Positions 1 to 8,516 of a stretch of DNA of 64,000 nt are shown piece after piece (position 1 is the first letter of the stretch; every line of letters begins with the position of its first letter). Location of the stretch: positions 496,001-560,000 of the forward strand of contig CAVQZA010000004.1 in assembly GCA_963718355.1 (NCBI GenBank). Reading direction: 5' to 3'. The position numbers and the translations under genes are program-made. Under the pieces are notes generated by a model. It was not told the origin of the DNA, made no database searches, and was given only the letters and a program-made list of their open reading frames with translations. The DNA comes from CAVQZA01 sp963718355 (lineage in GTDB: Bacteria > Actinomycetota > Thermoleophilia > Gaiellales > Gaiellaceae).

Positions 1-227
1 GCGCCCGCGACGATTCGCGCCAGCGTCGTCTTTCCGCTGCCCGGCGGCCCGTAGAAGATCGCCGAGCGCATCCTGTCCTCCGCAATCGCGCGGCGCAGCA
101 GCGAGCCCTCGGCGAGGATGTGGCCCTGGCCGACGAATTCCTCGAGCGTCCGGGGGCGCAGCCGGGTCGCGAGCGGCGCGTTCAGATCGGCTCGTTCCCG
201 CGCCGCGTCCGAGAACAGGTCGCTCAT
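1..227 (-). CDS. rarA: RarA/MgsA-type AAA ATPase, N-terminal part
   Basis: Only the first 75 codons are inside the window; the gene runs off the left edge. Read on the minus strand from ATG at 227, the protein opens MSDLFSDAARERADLNAPLA, then RPRTLEEFVGQGHIL and a Walker A motif GPPGSGKTT at about residues 60-68. The LRPRTLEEFVGQ box before the P-loop is characteristic of RarA (MgsA/WRNIP1), a clamp-loader-like ATPase acting at stalled replication forks. RuvB and other clamp-loader ATPases share the P-loop but not this exact N-terminus. It is divergent from the tryptophan dioxygenase gene with only 21 nt between starts, so the two promoters must overlap. Confidence 0.85.
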   Translation of the reverse strand, partial: MSDLFSDAARERADLNAPLATRLRPRTLEEFVGQGHILAEGSLLRRAIAEDRMRSAIFYGPPGSGKTTLARIVAG

Positions 228-236
228 CCCCGGAAG

Positions 237-248
237 TATGCTGCGCCG
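237..248 (+). promoter_or_regulatory. Leaderless -10 (TATGCT) before tryptophan dioxygenase
   Basis: TATGCT at 237-242 is followed by 6 nt and the GTG start at 249, the spacing seen at many starts in this window. It supports GTG 249 as the true start. On the other strand CATACT (240-235), 7 nt before the rarA ATG, may serve as an overlapping divergent -10. Confidence 0.55.
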
Positions 249-938
249 GTGACGGTCGAGGACTTTTCGCAGCCGATCCTTCCGGGCGAAGGGGCCACCG
301 ACTACGAGCGTTACCTCCGCACCGACGAGCTGCTCGCGCTCCAGAAGACGCCCGAGGAATGGATCCACCGCGACGAGCTCCTGTTCCAGACGGTGCACCA
401 GTCGTCGGAGCTCTGGCTCAAGCTCGCGTGCGCCGAGGTGGCGGAGGCGACCGAGCGCGTCGGGGCCGGCGAGCTCGCGACCGCCGCGCGACTGCTGCGC
501 CGTGCAGCGCTCTCCGTCGCCTTCATCACGCGCCAGCTCGACATGCTCGAGCAGCTCTCGCCGTGGGAGTACCAGACGATCCGCAAGGTGCTGGGCCATG
601 GCTCCGGGTTCGACTCGCCGGGCTTCCGCCAGATCAGGCGCGTCTCGCCGCCTCTCTGGGACGCGTTCGTCGCGGCCGGGCTCGATCCGGTCGAGGTCTA
701 CCGCGGCGGCGACGAGGCGGCGATCCAGCTTGCCGAAGGCCTGATCGACTGGGACGAGGCAATCGCCGTCTGGCGCGTCAAGCACTACCAGACCGTCGCG
801 CGGATCATCGGCGAGCACGTCGTCGGCACCCAGGGGACGCCGGTCGAGGTGCTCGGGCGCCTGATCACCAAGCGCCTGTACCCCGAGCTCTGGGCCGCGC
901 GCGACCAGCTCACGTCGCTGTCCAAGGAGGAGGACTGA
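249..938 (+). CDS. kynA: Tryptophan 2,3-dioxygenase
   Basis: Heme enzyme that opens the indole ring of L-tryptophan to give N-formylkynurenine. Family boxes visible: TDYERYLRTDELL near residue 17, FQTVHQSSELWLKL near 46 (with the conserved heme-pocket His), GHGSGFDSPGF near 116 and VGTQGTPVEVLG near 193, ending in RLYPELW. The frame is open further upstream, but the extension is reverse-strand rarA sequence, so GTG 249 with its leaderless -10 is chosen, giving 229 aa. This is short for the family (often 260-300 aa), mostly at the termini. The stop overlaps the start of the next gene. No kynurenine formamidase or kynureninase is in the window, so the pathway step after it is not visible here. 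Confidence 0.88.
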   Translation: MTVEDFSQPILPGEGATDYERYLRTDELLALQKTPEEWIHRDELLFQTVHQSSELWLKLACAEVAEATERVGAGELATAARLLRRAALSVAFITRQLDMLEQLSPWEYQTIRKVLGHGSGFDSPGFRQIRRVSPPLWDAFVAAGLDPVEVYRGGDEAAIQLAEGLIDWDEAIAVWRVKHYQTVARIIGEHVVGTQGTPVEVLGRLITKRLYPELWAARDQLTSLSKEED

Positions 939-2221
939 GCTTTCAGGCCGAAGTCGTCGGGCTCCTCCAGGAGCTGATCCGGCTCGACACCGTCAATCCG
1001 CCCGGGAACGAGACGCAGGCTGCGGAGCTGCTGCGCGACTACCTCGCTGCGAACGGTGTCGAGTCCGAGCTGTACGCGAAGGTGCCGCACCGCGCGAACC
1101 TCGTGGCGCGGATTCCCGGCAGCGGCGGCGGGCCGCGGCTCTGCCTTCTTTCGCACACGGACACGGTCCTCGCCGATCCCGCCGAGTGGCGGCGCGATCC
1201 GTGGTCGGGCGATCTCGTCGACGGCGAGGTCTGGGGCCGCGGCGCGCTCGACATGAAGGGCGAGGTCGCGGCGTCCGCGGTCGCGCTCGCGTCTCTCGCG
1301 CGCGAAGGCTTCAAGCCGTCGGGCGACCTGATCTTCGTCGCGGCCGCCGACGAGGAGGTGGGTGACGACTTCGGCCTTCAGTGGCTCGTGCGCGAGCATC
1401 CGGAGGCGGTGCGCTGCGAGTACGCGCTGAACGAGGGCGCCGGCGACCGCGTCGTGCTCGACGGGCGCCCGGTGTACCTCTGCGCGACCGCGGAGAAGAT
1501 GACGGCGCCGTTCGTGATCCGCGTCCGTGGCCGCTCCGGACACGCCTCGATGCCCGGGCTCGCCGACAACGCGCTGCTGAAGGCGGCGCCGCTCGTCGAG
1601 CTGATCGCCGTCTACAAGCCGGAGCGGAAGCACGGGCCCGAGACGGAGGCGTTCTTCCGCGTTCTCACGGGCGAGGTGCCACCGGCCGACGAGGCGGTCG
1701 ACGTGGCGCGCGCGATCCACCCGCTCGCCGCCGATCTCGTCGAGCCACTCATGCAGATGACCTTCGCGCCGACGATGATCTCCGCCTCGCAGAAGCGCAA
1801 CGTGATCCCGGCCCTCTGCGAGATCACCGTCGACTGCCGGTTGCTACCGGGCCAGACGCCTGCCGATGCCGAGGCTGCGATGCGGGAGGCGCTCGGAGAC
1901 GGCGACTGGGAGATCGACTTCATCCAGTCGCAGGGAGGCACGCGCTCGGCGCTCGAGACGCCGCTCTGGAGCGCGATCGAGTCCTTCGTGGGCGAGTCCG
2001 AGCCGGGCGCGCTCGTTGCTCCGGTCTGCTGCGCGGGCTTCACCGACAGCCACTGGCTGCGCGATGCGTTCGGGACGGTGGCCTACGGCTTCTTCCCGTC
2101 GCGGATGGATCCCGAGCTGATGACGCGCCTGATCCACTCCGCCGACGAGCGTGTGCTCGTGGACGACCTCGAGCTCGGCGTCGACTTCTTCCGGCACGCC
2201 GCTCGTACAGTTCTGGGGTGA
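935..2221 (+). CDS. M20 family metallopeptidase (ArgE/DapE/carboxypeptidase type)
   Basis: Predicted di-zinc amidohydrolase/peptidase of 428 aa. Metal and catalytic boxes are all present: SHTDTV near residue 72, GRGALDMKGE near 102, AADEEVGDDFG near 138, and a C-terminal LIHSADE His. The N-terminal family pattern (LLQELIRLDTVNPPGNE) begins only a few residues after the stop of the dioxygenase gene. The only start that fits is CTG 935, inside a CTGA overlap with that stop and preceded by AAGGAGG at 924-930. Nearest ATG/GTG codons upstream lie deep in the dioxygenase gene. The substrate cannot be told from sequence: succinyl-diaminopimelate, acetylornithine or a dipeptide are all possible. Confidence 0.85.
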   Translation: MSFQAEVVGLLQELIRLDTVNPPGNETQAAELLRDYLAANGVESELYAKVPHRANLVARIPGSGGGPRLCLLSHTDTVLADPAEWRRDPWSGDLVDGEVWGRGALDMKGEVAASAVALASLAREGFKPSGDLIFVAAADEEVGDDFGLQWLVREHPEAVRCEYALNEGAGDRVVLDGRPVYLCATAEKMTAPFVIRVRGRSGHASMPGLADNALLKAAPLVELIAVYKPERKHGPETEAFFRVLTGEVPPADEAVDVARAIHPLAADLVEPLMQMTFAPTMISASQKRNVIPALCEITVDCRLLPGQTPADAEAAMREALGDGDWEIDFIQSQGGTRSALETPLWSAIESFVGESEPGALVAPVCCAGFTDSHWLRDAFGTVAYGFFPSRMDPELMTRLIHSADERVLVDDLELGVDFFRHAARTVLG

Positions 2222-3243
2222 TCTTCGAACTCGAGTCGCTCGCGCAGGTCGAGGAGGCGCTGCGCGCGGAGGGCTTCTTCGGCGCCGAGGGCGTGGTCGC
2301 CGACGTGTACCTCGGCTACGGGCTCTCCGCGGAGCTGCGTCGCGAGCACACGCCCGCGCCGCCGGAGCCGTGCCCGCTGCCCGCGGCGGCGGTGTCGATT
2401 CGATCCGAATCGCAGATGCTCATGAGCACAAGCTTTCGGATCGGCGCCTGGACACGGAGCTGGACGGACGAGCGCTATGCGTCTGCAGTCGAGGCGGTTC
2501 GCGACTCGATCGAGCGGGGAGACGTCTACCAGGTCAACCTAGTCCAGCACCTCTCCGCGCCGTTTCACGGCGACCCGGCCGCGCTCGCTGCAGCGCTCGC
2601 GCCTCTGGCGCCACTTCATCCCGAGCCGTTGCTCGGCGACGGCTGGGCGATCGTCTCCGCTTCGCCCGAGCTGTTCCTCGCGCGCGAGGGCCGTCACGTC
2701 TGGACGCGGCCGATCAAGGGGACGGCGCCGGCAGGCGCGCCGGTCGAGTCGGCGAAGGACCTGGCCGAGCACGTGATGATCGTCGACCTCGAGCGCAACG
2801 ACCTCTCGCGCGTCTGCGAGCCCGGCAGCGTGCGCTGGCCCGAGCTCGCGGCGCCGCACGGGCTCGCGGGCGTGAGCCACCTCGTCTCGACCGTCGAGGG
2901 CACGCTCCGCGAGGACGTGTCTCTGAGCGAGCTGCTCGAGGCGACCTTCCCCGGCGGCTCGATCACCGGGGCGCCGAAGATCGCCGCGATCGACCGCATT
3001 GCCGCGCTCGAGCCGGTGGGCCGCGGCGCCTCGATGGGCGCGCTCGGCCGCATCTGGCCGAACGGCGACTTCGAGCTCGCGCTGACGATCCGCACCTTCG
3101 CCGTCGCCGATGACCGGATCCACCTCTGGGTCGGTGGCGGAGTCGTGTGGGACTCCGAGCCGGCGGCCGAGATCGAGGAGTCGTGGGTCAAGGCGCGGCC
3201 GCTCCTACAGCTCGTCGGAAGCGAGGTGCTCCAGCCGGCATGA
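2218..3243 (+). CDS. pabB: Aminodeoxychorismate synthase component I
   Basis: Converts chorismate with ammonia to 4-amino-4-deoxychorismate in the p-aminobenzoate branch of folate synthesis. Chorismate-binding-domain motifs: RGDVYQVNLVQ near residue 101, RPIKGTAPAG near 164, VDLERNDLSRVCEPGSV after it, and the signature PGGSITGAPK near 245. At 341 aa it is shorter than E. coli PabB, with a reduced N-terminal region. PIKGT together with the pabC neighbour favours PabB over anthranilate synthase TrpE. Start GTG 2218 overlaps the previous stop (GTGA). No PabA glutaminase gene is in the window. Confidence 0.86.
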   Translation: MIFELESLAQVEEALRAEGFFGAEGVVADVYLGYGLSAELRREHTPAPPEPCPLPAAAVSIRSESQMLMSTSFRIGAWTRSWTDERYASAVEAVRDSIERGDVYQVNLVQHLSAPFHGDPAALAAALAPLAPLHPEPLLGDGWAIVSASPELFLAREGRHVWTRPIKGTAPAGAPVESAKDLAEHVMIVDLERNDLSRVCEPGSVRWPELAAPHGLAGVSHLVSTVEGTLREDVSLSELLEATFPGGSITGAPKIAAIDRIAALEPVGRGASMGALGRIWPNGDFELALTIRTFAVADDRIHLWVGGGVVWDSEPAAEIEESWVKARPLLQLVGSEVLQPA

Positions 3244-4043
3244 GCCTGCTCGCGCTCGCGGTCACCGGACGAGGCGTCGTCCCGCCCGACACGCCTGTCC
3301 TGCGCGCCGACGACGATGCGCTGCTCCGCGGCCGCGCCGCGTTCGAGACGCTGCGGGTCTACGGCGGCCGCCCGTTTCGGCTCGAGGCGCACCTCGAGCG
3401 GCTCGTCGGCTCCGCAGCACGCCTCGGCCTCGAGCCCGCGCCTGCCTGGGATCTGGCCGAGCTGAGCGCGCTCGCACTTGCCGAGGCCGCTGAGGACGAG
3501 GCCGTCCTTCGCTTGTACTGGACTGCCGGTTCGGTCGGTCTGGCACTCGTGAGCGCGCTACCCGAGGGGAATGACGAGCTGCGTGAGCGCGGCCTCAAGC
3601 TCGCTGCGCTGCTAGGTCCCGTCGTCGAGGCTCCGTGGCTGCTCGGCGGGGTCAAGTCGACGAGCTATGCCGTGAACATGGCTGCGATCGACGAGGCTCG
3701 CCGCCGCGGAGCCGACGACGCCGTGTTCGTCAGCCCGGACGGGATCGTGCTCGAAGGGCCGACGACGAACGTCTGGTGGCGACGCGGCGACACGCTCTTC
3801 ACGCCGTCGGTCGAGCTCGGGATCCTGGCCGGGGTGACCCGCGCCGCGCTGCTCGAGCTCGCCGAGCTGCCCGTTGTCGAAGGCCCGTTCCCGCTCGGCG
3901 AGATGGCCGCCGCGGACGAGATCTTCACCTCGTCGTCGATACGCGAGGTCGCGGCGGTGGTCGAGCTCGACGGCAAGCCGATCGCCCGCGGCCCGGTCGC
4001 CGACCAGCTCCAGGCGGCGCTCAGGGCTGCGTCCCGTGGGTAA
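3240..4043 (+). CDS. pabC: Aminodeoxychorismate lyase (class IV aminotransferase fold)
   Basis: PLP enzyme of the branched-chain aminotransferase/D-amino acid aminotransferase fold, 267 aa. Visible: LLRGRAAFETLRVYGGRPF at the N-terminus, the PLP lysine in GGVKSTSYAVNM (about residue 138), and VLEGPTTNVWW (about 170), the typical class IV Glu and PLP-phosphate region. Its position directly after pabB, with an ATGA overlap, makes 4-amino-4-deoxychorismate lyase the best call, releasing pyruvate and p-aminobenzoate. A branched-chain or D-amino acid aminotransferase cannot be excluded from sequence alone. Confidence 0.8.
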   Translation: MSLLALAVTGRGVVPPDTPVLRADDDALLRGRAAFETLRVYGGRPFRLEAHLERLVGSAARLGLEPAPAWDLAELSALALAEAAEDEAVLRLYWTAGSVGLALVSALPEGNDELRERGLKLAALLGPVVEAPWLLGGVKSTSYAVNMAAIDEARRRGADDAVFVSPDGIVLEGPTTNVWWRRGDTLFTPSVELGILAGVTRAALLELAELPVVEGPFPLGEMAAADEIFTSSSIREVAAVVELDGKPIARGPVADQLQAALRAASRG

Positions 4044-4052
4044 GGTCTAGGA
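4041..4052 (+). promoter_or_regulatory. Leaderless -10 (TAAGGT) before DUF1385 gene
   Basis: TAAGGT at 4041-4046, which includes the pabC stop codon, is followed by 6 nt and ATG 4053. No Shine-Dalgarno sequence is present. This suggests a separate transcript start for the DUF1385-pncB-pncA group. Confidence 0.5.
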
Positions 4053-4838
4053 ATGGACGAGACGGTCCGCCTCGGCGGAATGGCGCTCGGAAACGGCGTG
4101 CTCGTACATGGGCCCACCGCCTGGGCGTGCGCGGTCCGCGAGCCCGACGGCACGATCAAGGTCGCCGCTGCGCGCAAGGGCTTCCGCGGCGCCGGCGTCA
4201 AGAGCCCGCTCCTCCGCGGTCCCGCGCGACTGCTCGAGTCGATGCTCGTGCTCCCGGCGATGCGCCGCGACCTTCCCGAGGCGAGGCTTCCGTTCGAGCG
4301 CAAAGGCATCCTCGGCGCGATGCTCGCGACCGCGGTCGTGACGCGCCTGGTGCGCGGCTCGAAGCTGACGCCGTTTGCAAAGGAGTTCGCAGCCGGCGTG
4401 ATCGCGCTCACGCCTGCCGTCCTCGCGCTGCGCGGCGGCGAGCTTGCGGCCTACCACGGTGCCGAGCACGTCGCGATCGGCAGCTATGAGCAAGGGGCCC
4501 CCGCCACGCGGGAGCACGAGCGCTGCGGGGGACACCTCGTCGGCCCGATCATTCTCACGACCGCGGTCGGCAACGCGCTGGCCGGCCGCGCGCCGGAGCG
4601 TCTGCGCGGGCCGGCGCGCGGCGTGGCGAGCATCGGCGCGCTCGCTGCGGCGACCGAGATGTTCGGCTGGATGGTGCGCCACCCCGAGAATCCCGTCTCC
4701 CGTGCGCTCGCCTGGCCTGGCCATGAGCTCCAGCACCGGTTCTCGACCGCCGAGCCGAGCCCGGAGCAGCTCGAGGTCGCCGAGCTCGCCCTCGCCACCT
4801 GCCTGAAGCTGGAGCATGGTCACCAGAACGCGGACTGA
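4053..4838 (+). CDS. DUF1385 family membrane-associated protein
   Basis: A 261-aa protein of the DUF1385 family, whose function is unknown. Diagnostic family boxes are YHGAEH near residue 134 followed by HERCGGHLVGPIILTT near 152, set between hydrophobic stretches (about residues 88-125 and 157-205) that look like membrane segments. The N-terminal part carries RLGGMALGNGVLVHGP, also typical of the family. Its end overlaps the start of pncB by 23 nt, so the two are probably co-translated. A link to NAD salvage is only suggested by position. Confidence 0.8.
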   Translation: MDETVRLGGMALGNGVLVHGPTAWACAVREPDGTIKVAAARKGFRGAGVKSPLLRGPARLLESMLVLPAMRRDLPEARLPFERKGILGAMLATAVVTRLVRGSKLTPFAKEFAAGVIALTPAVLALRGGELAAYHGAEHVAIGSYEQGAPATREHERCGGHLVGPIILTTAVGNALAGRAPERLRGPARGVASIGALAAATEMFGWMVRHPENPVSRALAWPGHELQHRFSTAEPSPEQLEVAELALATCLKLEHGHQNAD

Positions 4839-5898
4839 GCGGCTCCCGCCCGAGATCTTCGACCTTCCCGTCGAGAAGATGCGGGAGGGCTACTACACGG
4901 ACGCGTACTTCAACCACACGCGCTCGGCGCTGCTCGCCGACGGCCGCCACCCGCGCGTCGTCGTGCAGGCGTTCCAGCGGCACGAGTCGGTGCTCGGCGG
5001 GATGGACGAGGCGATCGCGATTCTCAAGCTCTGCGCCGACGACTGGGAGGCGCTCACCGTCCACGCGCTCTACGACGGTGACCGGATAGAGCCGTGGGAG
5101 ACCGTGCTCACGATCGAGGGCGACTTCACGAACTTCGGCCACCTCGAGACGCTGTTCCTCGGCGTCCTCGCGCGCCGGACGCTGATCGCGACCAACGTGA
5201 CGCGCGTGCTCGAAGCGGCGAACGGAAAGCCGATCATCTTCATGCCGGCACGCCACGACCACCACCGGGTGCAGACCGGCGACGGCTACGCGGCGTACGT
5301 CGCGGGCGCGCTCGTGGGAGCGGCGGTCGGCGTCACCTCCGACGCGCAGGCGTCGTGGTGGGGCGGACGCGGGATCGGCACGGTGCCGCACGCGCTGATC
5401 GCCTCGTACGGCGGCAACACGGTGCTCGCGGCGACGAAGTTCGCCGAGTGGGCGCCGCCTGACTTCAACATCACCGTCCTTGTCGACTTCGAGAACGACT
5501 CGGTGCGCACCGCTCTGGAGGTCGCACGCGCGCTCGGGCCGCGGCTCTGGGGCGTCCGGCTCGACACGTCGGGCCAGCTCGTCGACCGCTCGCTGTGGGA
5601 GGAGATGGGCGACTTCGACCCGCGCGGTGTCAACGAGAAGCTCGTCCGTAACGTACGGGACGCGCTCGACGCGGACGGCTTCGAGCGGGTGAAGATCGTC
5701 GCGTCGGGCGGGTTCACCGTCGAGAAGATCAAGGAATTCGAGCGAAACGGCGTGCCGGTCGACTCGTACGGCGTCGGCTCGTCGTTGATCCAGGGCGAGA
5801 ACGATTTCACCGCCGACATCGTGATGACCGACGGTCGCGACACGGCGAAGGTCGGGCGGCACTTCAAGTCGAACCCGCGCCTCGAACGCGTCACGTGA
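4816..5898 (+). CDS. pncB: Nicotinate phosphoribosyltransferase
   Basis: Joins nicotinate and PRPP to nicotinate mononucleotide in NAD salvage. The 360-aa protein shows the family opening EKMREGYYTDAYFNHTRSALL, the conserved MPARHDHHRVQTGDGYAAY region near residue 142, and an oxidoreductase-like TIM-barrel C-terminal half with LDTSGQL, VASGGFTVEKI and YGVGSSLI. The nearest relatives are the short actinobacterial/archaeal forms rather than E. coli PncB. It overlaps the DUF1385 gene upstream by 23 nt. Its TGA stop lies inside the GTGA start overlap of pncA, which supports a joint role in recycling nicotinamide. Confidence 0.88.
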   Translation: MVTRTRTERLPPEIFDLPVEKMREGYYTDAYFNHTRSALLADGRHPRVVVQAFQRHESVLGGMDEAIAILKLCADDWEALTVHALYDGDRIEPWETVLTIEGDFTNFGHLETLFLGVLARRTLIATNVTRVLEAANGKPIIFMPARHDHHRVQTGDGYAAYVAGALVGAAVGVTSDAQASWWGGRGIGTVPHALIASYGGNTVLAATKFAEWAPPDFNITVLVDFENDSVRTALEVARALGPRLWGVRLDTSGQLVDRSLWEEMGDFDPRGVNEKLVRNVRDALDADGFERVKIVASGGFTVEKIKEFERNGVPVDSYGVGSSLIQGENDFTADIVMTDGRDTAKVGRHFKSNPRLERVT

Positions 5899-6497
5899 TC
5901 CTCTGGGACGTCGACACCCAGGTCGATTTCATGCTCCCGGGCGGGAAGCTCTACGTGCCCGGAGCGGAGGAGACTGCGACGGCCATGGCCCGCCTGGTCG
6001 CGGCGGCGCGCGAGGCCGGTGTCGTCCACGTGGCCTCCGCCGACGACCACGAGCTCGCCGACGCAGAGATCTCGGAGACGCCGGACTACGCGACCACGTA
6101 TCCGCCGCACTGCCTGCGCGGCACCCGCGGCGCGAGGAAGGTCCCGGAGACCGAGCAGCTCGACCCGGTGCCGCTGGCGCTGACGCCGGTGCCCGCGCAC
6201 TGGCTCGAGGGCCGCGAGTTCCTGCTCCTCAAGAAGCACTTCGACGTCTTCACCAATCCGAACACCGAGCCGCTGCTCGAGGCGCTCGCGCCCGAGGAGG
6301 TGGTCGTATTCGGCGTCGCCACCGACGTCTGCGACGACGCGGCGATTCGCGGCCTGCGCGCCCGCGGCTACACGGTGAGCTTTGTCGAGGATGCGGCGCG
6401 CGGGCTCGATGACGAGCGCACCGCAGCGTGCCTCGCCGACTGGCGAGCGCTCGGCGTCGTCTTCACAGATGTGGCCGAGGTGCTCGCCCGGCTCTAG
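5895..6497 (+). CDS. pncA: Nicotinamidase (isochorismatase fold)
   Basis: Hydrolyses nicotinamide to nicotinate, the substrate of the adjacent PncB. The 200-aa protein has the cysteine-hydrolase triad pattern: Asp in WDVDTQVDFM (residues 4-13), Lys in LLKKHFDVF (about 112) and Cys in FGVATDVCDDAAIRGL (about 146). The middle region DDH...YPPHC can supply metal ligands. GTG 5895 is the start, sharing bases with the pncB stop. The genomic pairing with pncB makes nicotinamidase much more likely than another isochorismatase-like hydrolase. Confidence 0.87.
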   Translation: MILWDVDTQVDFMLPGGKLYVPGAEETATAMARLVAAAREAGVVHVASADDHELADAEISETPDYATTYPPHCLRGTRGARKVPETEQLDPVPLALTPVPAHWLEGREFLLLKKHFDVFTNPNTEPLLEALAPEEVVVFGVATDVCDDAAIRGLRARGYTVSFVEDAARGLDDERTAACLADWRALGVVFTDVAEVLARL

Positions 6498-6527
6498 AAG
6501 CCGGACGAGCCCTCAGCACGCGCTTCG

Positions 6528-6917
6528 CTACGCGAGCGCCTTCTTCTTCAGGTCGTCGAACTCGGCCTGCGTGATCGCGCCGCTGTCAAGCAGCTGCTTG
6601 CCCTTCGCGATCGTCTCGGCCGGATCGGCCGACGCGGCAACAGACTTGATGTACTGGTCTGTCTGCGCCTGCGCTTGCTGGACCTGTTGCACGTTTCGAT
6701 CAGCCATCCCGTTGTGCTCGGCGATGATGTAGATCAGGACGCCCAGGTACGGCAGGATGATGATGAAGATGATCCAGAGCGCCTTCGAGAAGCCACCGGT
6801 GTCCTTCCTCCGGAAGATGTCTGCGAAGACGACGATCAGCAGCCAGATCCAGATCACGAACGCGAAGAACAGGAGCATGTCGTAGAGCACGTTCGCGAAC
6901 GAGTAGTTAGCGAGCAC
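6528..6917 (-). CDS. PLDc_N / SHOCT domain small membrane protein
   Basis: A 129-aa protein with two transmembrane helices (about residues 10-35 and 46-66) forming a phospholipase D-nuclease N-terminal-like unit, then a Gln-rich linker and a C-terminal SHOCT motif (LLDSGAITQAEFDDLKKKAL). SHOCT domains are short oligomerisation modules often attached to membrane anchors; the cellular role is unknown. Start GTG 6917 has a good Shine-Dalgarno AGGAGG 4 nt upstream. It is divergent from the FtsH-like gene, which makes an envelope quality-control role conceivable, but that rests on position only. Confidence 0.75.
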   Translation of the reverse strand: MLANYSFANVLYDMLLFFAFVIWIWLLIVVFADIFRRKDTGGFSKALWIIFIIILPYLGVLIYIIAEHNGMADRNVQQVQQAQAQTDQYIKSVAASADPAETIAKGKQLLDSGAITQAEFDDLKKKALA

Positions 6918-6992
6918 AGAGCCTCCTAGGTCGTTTCGGCAACGCTACCACGCTGTCGAACGAGTTTCTAAGGCTTTGGCCCGCCGTTGCCG

Positions 6993-8516
6993 ATGCAGCG
7001 AAGGATGGTTGCTGACCTCGGCCAGATGATGCACACCATCGGCCAGGACTCCCTGACCTGGCTGCCGATCATCTTTTTCGCGCTGATCGTGTTCCTGCTG
7101 TGGCGCACGATTGCGCTGATGCCGCGGATCAAGCCGCCGCACATCCAGTCCAACTCGAAGTCCTCGGTCAAGTGGACGGACGTGGCCGGCGCGCACGAGG
7201 AGAAGGCCGAGCTCGCCGAGGTCGTCGACTTTCTCCGAAATCCTGAGCGGTTCGCCCGGCTGGGCGCGCGCGTGCCGAAAGGCATCCTGCTCTACGGCCC
7301 ACCGGGGACGGGCAAGACGCTGCTCGCCAAGGCGGTTGCCAACGAGTCGGGCGCTGCGTTCTACTCGCAGTCGGCTTCCGCGTTCGTGGAGATGTTCGCA
7401 GGCGTCGGCGCGGCGCGGATCCGCAAGCTTTTCGACGAGGCGCGCAAGCACGCGCCGTCCATCGTCTTCATCGACGAGCTCGACGCCGTCGGCTCGGCTC
7501 GCACCGGCGGCTTCCACCGGGAGCAGGACCAGACGCTGAACCAGCTCCTCGTCGAGCTCGACGGCTTCAACAACCAGGATCAGGTCGTCGTGATGGGCGC
7601 GTCCAACCGGCTCCAGGATCTCGATCCGGCGCTGCTTCGTCCGGGACGCTTCGACCGTCAGATGCTCGTCGGTCCGCCCGATGTTGCAAGCCGCGAGGAG
7701 ATTCTCCGCGTGCACACCCGGGGCAAGCCGCTCGCAGCGGACGTCGACCTTGCGGTGATCGCGCGCCAGACCGCGGGCCTCACGGGCGCCGATCTCGCGA
7801 ACCTCTCCAACGAGGCGGCGATCTTCGCCGGCCGAGAGGAGCTCCAGTACATCCGCCAGGCGGACTTCGACAACGCGATGGAGCGAGTCGTCGCCGGCCT
7901 CCAGCAGCGGCGCGTCGTGACCGAGAAGGAGAAGCGCATCCTCGCCTACCACGAGGGTGGCCACGCCCTGATGGCGCATCTGATGGGAGACGCGCTGCCG
8001 GTGCAGAAGGTGACGATCGTGTCGCGAGGCTCCGCTCTCGGCTACACGCTCAACATGCCGTCGGAGGATCGCTACCTGCACACGAAGGAAGAGCTCGTCG
8101 ACATGATGACGATCTTCCTCGCCGGGCGGGCCGCCGAGCAGGTTGTATTCGGCCGCGTCACGAACGGCGCCTCGAACGACCTCGAGAAGGCGACCGAGTT
8201 GTCCCGCCAGATGGTGTTCGACTTCGGCATGTCCGAGCTGGCCGGCTCGCGGACGATGCGCGCGGACAACTACGCGCTGTCCGAGGAGACGAAGCGCCTG
8301 CGGGACACCGAGCAGGCGCGCCTCACCGACAACGCCTACGCCGAGGCCGTGCGCCTGATCGAGAAGCACCGGGCCGGCCTCGACCGGCTCGCCAATGCGC
8401 TGCTCGAGAAGGAGACGCTGATGCGCGACGAGATCCTCTCGCTGCTCGGCGACATCGACCAGGAGTCCAGCTCCTCCGAGACCGTCGGCACGATCCGCGC
8501 AGTCCAGCTCGATTAG
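6993..8516 (+). CDS. ftsH: FtsH-like AAA+ zinc metalloprotease, short N-terminus
   Basis: Membrane-anchored ATP-dependent protease of 507 aa. One transmembrane helix (about residues 20-42) is followed directly by the AAA module: VKWTDVAGAHEEKAEL, Walker A GPPGTGKT (about 103), Walker B IVFIDELDA (about 157), second region of homology with RPGRFDRQ (about 216). The peptidase domain has HEGGH (about 320) as zinc motif and NDLEKAT as third-ligand region. Classical FtsH has two membrane helices around a periplasmic domain; here that domain and one helix are missing. Starts at TTG 6987 or ATG 7005 are possible alternatives. The stop shares bases with the arsR stop on the other strand. Confidence 0.87.
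   Translation: MQRRMVADLGQMMHTIGQDSLTWLPIIFFALIVFLLWRTIALMPRIKPPHIQSNSKSSVKWTDVAGAHEEKAELAEVVDFLRNPERFARLGARVPKGILLYGPPGTGKTLLAKAVANESGAAFYSQSASAFVEMFAGVGAARIRKLFDEARKHAPSIVFIDELDAVGSARTGGFHREQDQTLNQLLVELDGFNNQDQVVVMGASNRLQDLDPALLRPGRFDRQMLVGPPDVASREEILRVHTRGKPLAADVDLAVIARQTAGLTGADLANLSNEAAIFAGREELQYIRQADFDNAMERVVAGLQQRRVVTEKEKRILAYHEGGHALMAHLMGDALPVQKVTIVSRGSALGYTLNMPSEDRYLHTKEELVDMMTIFLAGRAAEQVVFGRVTNGASNDLEKATELSRQMVFDFGMSELAGSRTMRADNYALSEETKRLRDTEQARLTDNAYAEAVRLIEKHRAGLDRLANALLEKETLMRDEILSLLGDIDQESSSSETVGTIRAVQLD

Noticed and set aside
120..248. N-terminal extension of tryptophan dioxygenase from 120
   Set aside because: This part is antisense to the conserved N-terminus of rarA. The family similarity and a leaderless -10 point to GTG 249.
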